In this document: piece by piece, positions 8,669 to 17,493 of the stretch
Position numbering within the stretch: position 1 is the first letter of the stretch
How the letters are laid out: each line of letters opens with the position of its first letter
Assembly (NCBI GenBank): GCA_016800925.1
Contig: JABCPU010000963.1
Coordinates: forward strand, 1-20,171
Source of the DNA: Suillus spraguei
Taxonomy: Eukaryota > Basidiomycota > Agaricomycetes > Boletales > Suillaceae
DNA: 20,171 nt
Direction: 5' to 3'
Program-made: the position numbers and the translations under genes
The notes under the pieces: generated by a model
Database searches by the model: none
Seen by the model: only the letters and a program-made list of their open reading frames with translations
Told to the model about the DNA's origin: nothing

Positions 8669-11600
8669 TCATTTGTCAGCGCCAGTTTGCTCATCTTCAG
8701 AACTCAAATCCCCCTGTTCATGCCACTCATTCAACTCCTGCAAGAACACCAGGTCTTGCTTATAGAAATCCTCATGCTCGTCCTTGTGTTTCTCATAGAA
8801 ACCATCCAACCACTCCCCGCCTTCAAGGAATACCGTGTCTGGGTATTTCTCCATCCAGGATTTGGCGATCATTGACTTGAAAGGCACAGTCTTCTTGCTG
8901 GCGAATGGAGGGTCTTTGCTCATCTTACTCGGTGCGAGGTCGAAAGTGTTCTTGGTGAGTTTCTTTTTGATGACCTTGCGGCGCTTCGCTGCTGGCTCAT
9001 TCATGTTGGCGTTGTCAGGATCTCTCTTGTTCTTCAAAGTGAGCCAACATCCAAATGCAACAAACTTTTCAAGACATGTGAGTAAATGTTCGATAGCATT
9101 TAAAAATGACAGTATAAACTTACATCAGGGCTCCTCCACTGCAAACCTGCCACCATATCAGCGCCTTCACCAACACCCGCCTCCTTCCTTCTCTCCAGTG
9201 TGTCCTTGCTAAGTTCTTGATCGGATGCATAAGATAGTATATCCAATGCAAAATCAGTGTCTAGGATCGCCATCACCCCCTGGATCCCTGTCTCATTTTT
9301 GTATACTTTTGCAGCCTTTCGATGGCGGTTCATAGCCTAAGGTGCATCAGCTCATCAAAACTTAGTGCGCAACTTCATGGTTCAACTGACTGCTTGCCGA
9401 CGGGAATGGTGTTTGCTATTAGTTTTCCATGCCAAAGCCTTCAGTCCCAACTCTGCATTGTTGAGCTCCTTGTATTGCTTGTGTATGTTTTGAAAATATG
9501 CTTTGGTGCACTCGCTAATGATTCCAGTTTCGTAGGTGCTATCTGGGATTTCTCCCTTTCCATTTTTGTCATGAAGGTCCTGGTGTTTTATAGTGAGATT
9601 CAGTCCGTCAAATTGTCTTGATCTCACCTTCTCATTATTCCACATCAAGGTAATGACTTCTTGGATGAAGGCAGCATTAATGTCATCGTCTACGTTAGCT
9701 TGCCACTTTGGAAACCAAATCTTCCTGCCGTCCTTGTCTATTTCGAATGGTTTGCCGGTCTCCAATGGTTTGATGTTGCAAAGCAATTTGATACACTTTG
9801 ATTTGGCAAGGTTGCTGTTAACATTGCACAGGTCATAGAAGAGTGGGTGCAGAAGACCCTATGGTGCTTTATTAATTGGTTCATTGTGTCAGAAAATCTA
9901 AGCTTACTTTCAAAGCATGATGTTTGTTGGATATGTTGTGACAAACAGTTTTTTTTGCCCCATTGGTGCTTGGTTTGGTTCCATCATTATCCGGGCTATC
10001 TCCGTCTGGAGGGTTTTGACCAAAGTCACTGTCGATTCTAGCTCCCTGGTAAGTTTCTCATTCTCTGCAATCATGTGCTGATATAATTGCTGATTTGCTT
10101 CTTCTAAACTTCCCATCCTAGCAGTGAGGTTTGAAACTGAGTTCTGAAGCTCGTACCCTGCAGAATCGTGATAAAGAGGTCCGCGTTTAAAGCCTAGGTG
10201 CGGCATCATATGGGGCTGATGATGTGCAGGACCCAAAAGCTGACCGTAGTTACCTCCAGGTCCAAGAGAGGGTGCGCAAGACCCGGAGGACTCACTTCCC
10301 AAGAATGGAGTGCGAGAGTTGTGTCCCAGGTATGGTGTCCCGCTCTGAAATGACGGAGTGGCTAAATTTTGCGATACGCTAGGGGGACGCATTATATGGG
10401 ATGCTGTTCAATATTCCTGCGCCGGCGGCTTCAGCCTGAGGCAGTCTACTGAAAAACTCATCCACCTGTGGCAGCGCATGACCGCCAGCATTCGATAGTG
10501 ACTGGGGGTACCGAGTGAAGCCTGGACCATAGTGCGGTGGTAATGAACCTTTTGGACATGGGTCATACATTGGTCTGACCTTTGGATCATGCGAGACTTC
10601 CATAGCAGGTTCACTGCGCCCGTGATTAGCTGCCAAAGCAAAGTTGGCATAAGGTTAGGCTGCAGAAATGGAGGACAGTGTAAAGATATAACCTAACCTG
10701 GGCTGTAGATAAACTACCTCCTAAGTTAGTATGTGAGTCTTGCGCTCCGTCTAGTCTGCTTCACTTGTGAAACAAGAGTGTTCGACCCTAAAGGGGGATG
10801 CCTGTTAGTATGGTCAAGTTCAAGTCAAACCAAAGTGCGAATGTAGCATTGTAGTCAGTGGTAAGTTGCCGCAGTCAGCAATGATGCCGCTGGAACTAGT
10901 GTCATATGTAGTGGAGCTACTGTGGTTGAGATAAAGTCAGTAACAGTTGCGTCGAGTGAGCGATGATGAGCAGTGATATCAGCGGTAGTGGTAAGGTTGC
11001 AAGTGGTGCAAAGAAACAGTAAAGAAGACCATGGTACTTTCAGCGGTAAAGCAGCAGTGCGTGAGAAGTTCAGTCAAAATAACAGTCAAAAGTCCAGCGG
11101 TATGCCAGCGGTAACAGAGAACGAGCATCATTGATTAACGAGCAATAAGGAAACTTTCAAGACTAAGTCTACTACAGGGTGGATCCAGAGCTAGACAATA
11201 ATCCTGACCTATAGTACATGCAATGGGGTAAAATCAGGTACTGTATCGTGCGGGGTACATGGTGCTTATATCCTAAATCATATGTATTCAGAATACTCTA
11301 GGCGAGATCAGTAGCGCTCGAGGGTAGTAACCGCCATATGTAAACATAGTGCGAGGTGCTGCAGCACGAGGCAACATGTCATAAGACTTGCTGTGGAATC
11401 AGTGATAACAAACAGAAAACAAACAATGCACCAAATGGAGCTATGCGGACGCGGCAAGGACATGGAAGGACATCGGTATGTGGAATGAGGTGCGGCAGTT
11501 TGTACAGTGTGTGGTAAGCATGGGACACCGCCGGTAATGCTAAAGGGGTAAGATGGCCATGGACAAGTGGTAACTCCTATAGATGTGAGACGAGTGTCAC

Positions 11601-14600
11601 AATATGGGGTTTTAAGCCCAGCACCAACATGTTCGTCACAACAGTCTGAACAAATGGGGTCTGCATGCATGGTGTTGTCCTGGCTTGCTGTGCGAGTTGT
11701 AGGATCTGTGTGGATGGGGTCTGTGTGCAAAGTGTTGCTTGCCACCACACAAGTAGCCAGCTCGGTCTGAATAGAATTTTCTGGGAGGGAAGGTACTTGC
11801 TGATAAATTTGCGAGGGGGACAAGGGTAGCAATGAGCGCGCGGGCACACTATCGGCATGACCAGCAGTAGCAGGCTCGGTGCTTGCCTCATTTGGTTCAC
11901 TATTGACATGACCTGCTGCAGCAACAGGCTCAGTGCTCAGAGGTGCCTCTACAGAGCCTCTTGCAGTGCCCTCAGCATTATTCAGTTCTGCACTGGCCTT
12001 TAAGACCTCTAATCACATCATCAATTCATAGGTATGACACTGATTAATGCACAAAAATTACCTTGAACTTTGGGGCCATCACACAGGCGTTTATCAGGTT
12101 GTTTTATCGCTGTGTAGCATGGGTAAGTACCATTGCAGCTCACAACAAATACAAAAACTCACCTCGCGCAGTTACATTGGGGCCTCCTCATCATCTGAGG
12201 ATTTGACAGTGGAAGGTTGTTGACTCTTCTCAGCGCATGCTTTGCCTTTCACCTTCAAGCTCTTTGGATGTCCTGCCTTCAGCAAAGGAGGCTCAGCAGG
12301 TGAAACCCTTGTTTTCAATGCTTGCAAAGTGGTCTCTGACTTTGCCTTTTGTTTCTTAGATGTGGCAGAGTCGTCTTCATAGTCTGAGTTGCTCTTGGCT
12401 TTCTCATCATCTTCGGGCTTCTCAGAGCCAGAGCGAGCATTGCTGACCTCACTGGACACAAGCAAAATGACTTCCTTCTTGACATTCTTCTTGATGATAT
12501 TCTTCTCGTCCTTCTCGTCCTTCTTCTGGCTCTTTGGGGCCTCACCACCTTGAATTTGCATGATGGGGGAGGTTTAAGAACAGGTTGAACAGAACCGTCA
12601 TCATCAGAGTTGTTGTTGTCAGAGAGAGTCATGGGAGATGTGTGTTTCATTGGCGCCTTTTTCATTCTGGTAGTAGCCACACTTGGCTTTGCACAGGGAA
12701 GTCCTAGATGATCTGATTGACCATTTGCAAAAAGACAATGCCCTCCTCTAAAAATGCAATCTTCTGTGGGAGGCGCTCCTTCTAATATTGGCATGTCGGA
12801 GGTGAGGAGTTTAGCTATACAAAAGGATCCGCTGTAGCGAACAAAGTCACGCTGACCATGAAAGTGCCATTTTACACAAGCATCTCGTTACTGTCTACAG
12901 CGGCTACCGAGACATCCCCTATAGCAAGCATTACCCCTTTTCGCTTTGCCGGTACCATTTTTGCTCCGTGGATCATTGCCCCTTACCAAATATTGCTACT
13001 GATGTCCTCCTGCCCATTCCATTTCCGTCTAGATCCATTGGTGCATAGCATATTCGTTTCTGCCATTACTAAAGCTACAGCAAGACTTACCTTACCTTCC
13101 ATGATACTGCTTGCTTCCTGCGTGCCTCTTTGCTAAAAATCATGGAGTACATCTTTATTTCGCTACCGTTCTCGCTATGTATTCTGGCCATTCATGGTAC
13201 ATGTTAAAAAGGACTCTTCACACATTCCAGTACTTTTACTTTTCCCTCTATGGTACACACGGTACTTAAGAATTGTCACCACTACTGTCTAATGTAATAA
13301 AGTCTTTTGCCAAAGTCACTGTCTCTTAAGAATTGTTTTATTGCTGCACACACCACCGCTCTTTACCGCTTTCCTGCACTTCACCGCTTGCGCTACGCTT
13401 TCCTGCGCTTCATTGCTATGCTTCACAGCTTGTTTTATTGCCAGTTTCCCATGCCTTACCGCAGTTTTACCACATGCACTACCGCAGTTTTACCGCTCAC
13501 ACGACCGCTACTTTACCACTATCTTCCCGCGCTCTACCACTACTTTACCACTACTTCCCACGGAGTGGAGGTCACCGCTAGCATCTCACTACCTCCGACG
13601 GCAGTCTTGCACCACAGGTTGGGCATTATTGAACTATATTAACTTAGCATTCCCTTTAGGGTTGAATGCTCTTGCTTTGCAAGTGAAGCAGACTAGACAG
13701 AGTGCAAGACTCACATACTAGTTTAGGCCGTGGTTCATCTACAGCCCAGGCTAGATTGTATCTTTACACCGCTATAAGCATGCACAAAATAATTTAGATT
13801 AAAACATACCTTGCATAGCCTTGGAAACCTTTTTGACCTGCATAGAGCCTGCCTTCAAGGCTGTGACCAAAATCCCAGTCTCCTTCAAAGTCAAATTGGG
13901 GATTCCTGTGTTTGAGGTCATATGAAAATCGCCAGGGAGCAACACATCCTCTGGATATCCTCTGATGATCATCCTGAGACGGATGCGCTCCGCAGGAAGA
14001 GTCTTCCATGGAAAGTTTCTCTTGGACGATAGTTTGCCGCCGAGTTTCTCTATTGTTTACTGTCAGCGCACAAATAAACAACCAAATGTACTGAGACATA
14101 CCAATTTGTCGAGTTAACTCTTGCTTGATCCACTGGATTCCATTCTTTGAAATATCCAGGCACTCTTTCATTGTCTCTTTGATTATCAGTGCTTTGGACT
14201 GGTTGCATTGGACGATCTCAGCTTTGTCCTTGAAGGCCTCATCAATGACACCCAGAGATGTTAGATTACTTGTATCAACGCTTAGCATAGATTCTGAATA
14301 AAATACATCCATGCTTACTATACTTGTGCTTTGAGATGGCCAATGATGGTATCATCATTGGCTTTACAACACGTCAGCCAAAACTACTAGAGGCTCATCA
14401 GATCATCCCCTGGGCCTCATAGTGCAAAAAATACCCCTACCCCTGCAGCTTTGGCCGTTGTATGGGCCAGACCCAGAGAACTGTCCTGATTGACAACCTT
14501 TCCACATGTTACCAGTGCACCCTCAAACCTAAAATGAGCAGCAGTGATATCCATCTGTGCGATGTCAGAAACGCAACATTTCAAAATCAAAGAAGTGGAC

Positions 14601-15122
14601 ATACCATAGCCGAGACCTTCTTGCCAAAATTATGAACCTCCTGGGCCCACATGGCAACTGTCTGTTGCACACCCATGAGGACTGTGGCCTCCTCATGATA
14701 CTCAAGGATTGTTTGTCAGGAGTCTGGATAATCCTTTCTAAAAAGCTCGTAACAATTGCAACGCACAGTTGCACCTTAAAATTCATTAAATTAGAAAGAA
14801 GGTATCAAACAAAATTAATAAATATTCACTTGGCGTCCCAGGACCCCTCAGGAGCCATGTCACCAAGTCTTTTCAGCTCCTGCTGGGGATTTGCCTTGAA
14901 GTAGCTGCTGTAAGCATTCCAGTGGTTAATGTTGTTGAAGGAATGTCTGTTGCTCTTGTGCCATAAAGCGATGACTTGATGTGTGGGAATAGAGGTGTTG
15001 CAGCTGACATTGCGAATAACACTTTCGAGCCTCATAAAGCCCTCTTGGAGTAAGGTATTTGCCACCCCCTGCCTTCGACCTTTCACTGTAGGGGCAGTAT
15101 CGCCTTGATTGTCCATGGCCAT
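8669..15122 (-). CDS. Large ten-exon protein of unknown function, one intron enlarged by a transposon
   Basis: Exons, on the minus strand: 15122-14830, 14774-14605, 14554-14435, 14383-14319, 14280-14102, 14049-13810, 10629-9908, 9858-9391, 9336-9124 and 9064-8669. The small introns are 38-59 bp and all are GT-AG. Phases agree at every junction except intron 1, which is one base off. The ~950-residue product has an N-terminal segment (NINHWNAYSSYF) that faintly recalls HMG-box spacing, a conserved-looking block (HFRFEGAL...GKVVNQDSSL...CCKANDD), a Pro/Gly-rich middle, a coiled coil in exon 7 (about 10020-10150; LTARMGSLEEANQQLYQHM), then HPLFYDLCNV, a basic exon 9 start (NRHRKAAK) and a basic/acidic tail. 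Breaks: TGA at 14716-14718 where Trp fits, and compensating one-base shifts at 10382-10386 and 9949-9956. It recalls unnamed lineage-expanded proteins of mushroom genomes. It may be a pseudogene or carry sequence errors. Confidence 0.65.
10676..10800 (+). repeat. Left terminal inverted repeat of the 3.1-kb element
   Basis: It pairs with 13648-13771. The best-kept blocks are CCTGGGCTGTAGAT, AGTATGTGAGTCTTGC and TCTAGTCTGCTTCACTTG. Weaker similarity continues inward to about 10835. Confidence 0.8.
10975..11115 (+). repeat. Left subterminal AGCGGTA cluster
   Basis: AGCGGTA occurs at 10981, 11042, 11096 and 11107, mixed with related GGTAA and GCAGT words. These are candidate transposase-binding sites. 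The rest of 10836-11300 contains no gene that I can recognise. Confidence 0.55.
11308..12794 (-). CDS. Three-exon Ser/Thr/Pro-rich, acidic-basic protein carried inside the element
   Basis: Exons: about 12794-12163, 12109-12062 and 12010-11308. The introns are 53 bp (donor GTGAGT at 12162) and 51 bp (donor GTAATT at 12061), with matching phases. Exon 1 starts MPILEGAPPTEDCIF; the frame stays open upstream, so an earlier exon is possible. It then becomes rich in charged residues (SDNNNSDDDGS, KSQKKDEKDEKNIIKK). Exon 2 reads IKQPDKRLCDGPKVQ. Exon 3 is Ala/Thr/Ser/Pro-rich with a near repeat (STEPVAAAGH / STEPATAGH). Three one-base run-length shifts separate the frames (12565-12569, 12179-12182, 11999-12003; each needs one more base). 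No catalytic or transposase motif is visible. It could be a captured host gene or an accessory gene of the element. Confidence 0.5.
12795..13350. other. Interior of the 3.1-kb element, no supported gene
   Basis: The frame of the carried gene stays open upstream to about 12880, so part of this may be an additional exon or 5' leader. The rest has scattered TACCG and TTACC words and no coding pattern. The 92-residue plus-strand frame at 12858-13136 has no family signature. Confidence 0.4.
13351..13510 (-). repeat. Right subterminal TACCGC cluster
   Basis: TACCGC occurs repeatedly (13364, 13458, 13480 and 13491 among others), interspersed with TTTACC and ACCGCT words, mirroring the AGCGGTA cluster at the left end. 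Overlapping plus-strand frames of 82-126 residues across 13307-13721 are translations of this repeat. Confidence 0.55.
13648..13771 (-). repeat. Right terminal inverted repeat of the 3.1-kb element
   Basis: Inverted partner of 10676-10800. It ends at TCTTTACACCG, 39 bp inside the donor end of the host intron. Confidence 0.8.
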
Positions 15123-15303
15123 GTCAGACTCTGATCACTCTGAGGAAGATAGCGGGTGGCTTTTTGCTGGGAAAGATAAGGGTAAATTTGTGTCCATGAG
15201 TGTCTCTCAGGTAAAGTCTCTATTTTTCTTGACTTGTGTGACATTTAGATACTATCTACTGTCCTAGGGCCCTATTGTGGGATCCTCAGGGGTGCCACCA
15301 TAA
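15115..15303 (+). CDS. Small two-exon acidic ORF, divergent from the large gene
   Basis: ATG 15115 (a second in-frame ATG at 15121) opens MAMSDSDHSEEDSGWLFAGK and runs to a donor GTAAAG at 15211. A 57-bp intron ends at CCTAG 15267. The second exon 15268-15303 adds GPIVGSSGVPP and a stop, about 43 residues in all. Its start overlaps the start codon of the minus-strand gene (15122-15120). The remaining 15304-15469 shows no clear coding. It may be the 5' remnant of a longer gene cut by the LTR insertion, or a non-coding upstream region read by chance. Confidence 0.3.
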
Positions 15304-15469
15304 TATCCTAGTGTGGCAGCTCTGTCGTGGCCCACGATGACACCCTTTAGCAAGCTCCAGGAAGCCCTACTCAAATATTCTGTGGCGTCTGCTATCATCT
15401 TCACTGCCAAACATTTTCAACCACTGGTTGCTACCAACTTTTGCTTGCTCTAGCAGAGCAAGTAGTTAT

Positions 15470-15942
15470 TGTTACGAACTGGGGTGGCGTCACCAGCGAC
15501 AGTGAAAAGACACTGACGGTCTGCTGGAGTTCTTACAATGTCCAGAAGAGGACAAGGTGAAAGTACAAGGAACGCGTTCCGAGTACGATCAAGGGTTCAG
15601 CCTCAAGGATAAGTCCAAGAGGTATCCGCGAGAATAGAGACTAAGGCTAAGGAGTGCTTAGACTTAGAGACGATTCAAGACGACTTAGGTTGGAGACCTA
15701 AGCGAAGGGGATTCCAGGTAAAACCCAGTAAGATTAAAGTAGCGAATCTACTACAAGTACACTGTGCTTAAATAGGCCAATATGTGCGCACAGACCAAGA
15801 GAGGCGTGAGAATGTAAGTGCGTATCCAAAGGAGGAAGGCAACTATAGTACAGATGCGTTGAGCATATGAGTCAGAGTCATGTTACGTAATATACAAGGT
15901 AAATGAAGTAGAAAATGAATAGGGGCACATACGATTGTAACA
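15470..15942 (-). repeat. 3' LTR of the Ty3/Gypsy chromovirus
   Basis: The 473-bp block has matching ends: on the plus strand it starts TGTTACGAAC and ends GATTGTAACA, giving 6-bp inverted ends TGTTAC/GTAACA. Immediately inside lies a polypurine tract on the minus strand, so this is the downstream LTR of the minus-strand element. The five bases outside are GTTAT; the other target-site copy would be beyond the right edge. A second LTR copy cannot be compared within this window. Confidence 0.85.
15767..15776 (-). promoter_or_regulatory. TATA-like box in the LTR
   Basis: Minus-strand CCTATTTAAG lies about 170 nt from the U3 end of the LTR, a normal place for the retroelement core promoter. Read-out would run toward the large minus-strand gene starting at 15122. 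Confidence 0.4.
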
Positions 15943-15957
15943 TTACCCCCTTTTTAC
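15943..15957 (-). other. Polypurine tract of the chromovirus
   Basis: On the minus strand AAAAAGGGGGTAA directly precedes the LTR start TGTTACAATC, as expected for the plus-strand primer of a Ty3/Gypsy element. It fixes both the LTR boundary and the element's orientation. Confidence 0.85.
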
Positions 15958-15974
15958 ACGTAAAGTCACCGACT

Positions 15975-17443
15975 TTACTCATCTTGATTCGCATAGTAGA
16001 CGGGATCGTCGCTCCATTCGTAGTCTTCGTCAGCAAAGGATCCACTCATCATGTACTTAGCTTCCTCCAAACCAGCGCGTCGTTTAGAGTCCCTTCTTTT
16101 CTCTGCTTGAATACGTTCATTGTCAAGTTGCTTTTCCCAAGCACGAAGTGCGTCGTAGAATCCCTCATCTTTCCAAGTTAACTCGAAGGGGGAGGTCCAA
16201 CTCGGTTGGGGCAGTAGAGGGATAAATGAGTAGGCGACCAATATCTGCAAACTTTGCACTGATATTCCGCACAAGTCTTTTGACGATGTCCTAGTAATCC
16301 ACAGATGCGGCATTTCATGTTCTCGTCAGGGTTGGAATGGATTTTGTGTAGGGGGGACGGAGAAATGATAGGCGTAGGACTGGTGGATCTGGCGCGTTTC
16401 TTTCCCTTCTTCTTCGTCATACGTTTTAAGGCAAGGGTGTTCTGCCGCTTAAGTTGTGCCTGTTGAGCGGAGGACAACGTGTATGCTGACGTAGGAAGAT
16501 CCGGGGTAACTGCTCGTTCAGCGGCGGCAAGAAGTTCAGTGGAGGAGGAAGGGGAAGTGATGCCGAAGTCTTTTACTAAGACTGGTGAAACGGGATCCAT
16601 AGGACCAAATGACGATGGGATAGACATGGGGGGATGGATATGGAGGTCGCGAAGTCGAGGGCCGAGTGTTACCAGCTCAGTGGCAGGAATGCCTAATAGT
16701 TTAGCGGCCTTACACTGTTCCTCTGTGCAAGGTTCATATAGCCAATCAGGACAATCTAGAGAGGTTACGACGAGAGATGATGAAGCTGACTGATCGATGG
16801 GAGATGGTGTTTGGGGGGATGCAAGGTCCGACTGTGTTTGTTGTAGATCAGTGATAGCTTCTTCTACTAGACTTCTAGCCGCTCTTGTCTCAGCGACTGA
16901 TTGCTGGATCGTTTCGACAACCTTATTGGTGAGTTGTCCGATCTCCTAGACAGCAGTATATAGGCCAGTAAAGGCGTCAAGACTAGAATAAGCACGCGAA
17001 GATGAGGGTGCTGGAACAGGAAGTGGCGTATCGTCCTGCGGAGAGGGAGGTCGAGCAACACCTGCTCGACGTTTGGCAATGATATGAATAGCCTCTTCAA
17101 CATCATTTTTAAAGGAATCGGGAAACAACAACATAGCGTAAGCACGAATACGTTTTTGAAGATGTAAGAAGCGATGTCGGTACGTGTCTTCTGTGATGTC
17201 TTTGGCGGTGACTTCGATGAGTGCTGCGGTGCGGATGATGTTGACGAGGAGTAACGCGGGGAAAGCGTCTCGTTCAGTAAGGATTCTTTCGATTTCAAGG
17301 GCGTGTCCCTCGCAGAGAATGGCGGCTTCGATGTAAGAGGTGTTATCAATTTCTGTGGTGAGGGTTCCGTATCGTTCAGTTTCAGAGTCGGAGTCATTGG
17401 TGGCAGCGATGACGGGTGTAATGTAAGCAGTGGGGAAAGACAT
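15975..17443 (-). pseudogene. Accessory ORF downstream of pol with two zinc knuckles
   Basis: ATG 17443 (MSFPTAYITPV) lies 50 bp after the pol stop (17496-17494). The frame stays open for ~490 residues except for one TAG (16948-16946) and one missing base in a five-base run (16188-16192). In order: an N-terminal ~130 residues with a helical, charged stretch; a Pro/Ser linker; a possible coiled coil after the TAG (QLTNKVVETIQQSVAE); a block CPDWLYEPCTEEQ; a basic patch (KRMTKKKGKKRAR), possibly a nuclear signal; a CX2CX4HX4C knuckle (CRICGLLGHRQKTC); a second CX2CX6HX4C; and an acidic C-terminus ending YANQDE. Such knuckles normally sit in Gag, upstream of pol, so this may be an extra Gag-like protein or a regulatory one. 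The stop lies 17 bp before the polypurine tract. No membrane segment argues against an envelope protein. Confidence 0.7.
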
Positions 17444-17493
17444 TTCGATGGTAGTTGATCAAGTGCTAGTGCGAGTTGATTGACTGGGGAATG

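Larger units (their letters stand above)
10676..13771. mobile_element. ~3.1-kb inverted-repeat element without visible transposase, carrying a gene
   Basis: The ends are inverted copies: CAGTGTAAAGATATAACC reading in from 10676, and CGGTGTAAAGATACAATC reading in from 13771. Similarity (roughly 80-85% by eye) continues for about 125 bp. Inside each end lies a cluster of AGCGGTA words on the left and TACCGC words on the right, mirror-image subterminal repeats as in several cut-and-paste DNA transposons. The interior holds the 11308-12794 gene and no DDE-type or helicase protein. I found no target-site duplication, which fits an old, diverged insertion. I cannot name the superfamily. Confidence 0.6.
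10630..13809 (-). other. 3.2-kb intron 6 of the large gene, containing a mobile element
   Basis: The donor GTATGT at 13809 follows exon 6 (KVSKAMQ, phase 1). The acceptor TTGGCAG at 10630 precedes exon 7 (codons for ANHGRSEPAM), which needs phase 1, so the exons join in frame. Without the 10676-13771 element the intron would be about 84 bp, close to the other introns. Splicing across 3.2 kb would be unusual for a fungus, so the insertion may reduce or abolish expression. Confidence 0.65.

Noticed and set aside
13307..13721. Overlapping plus-strand frames of 82-126 residues
   Set aside because: All come from the TACCGC-rich subterminal repeat, in three frames at once, without family motifs.
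13794..14312. Continuous 172-residue minus-strand frame ending YARYVLI
   Set aside because: It reads through a 52-bp GT-AG intron (14050-14101). Splicing gives a different downstream frame (KRNFPWKTLP...RGYPEDVLLPG) whose phase fits the next exon, so the unspliced frame was not used for exon 6.
15975..17443. Downstream ORF of the chromovirus as an envelope gene
   Set aside because: There is no signal peptide or membrane segment; zinc knuckles and a basic patch point to nucleic-acid binding instead.
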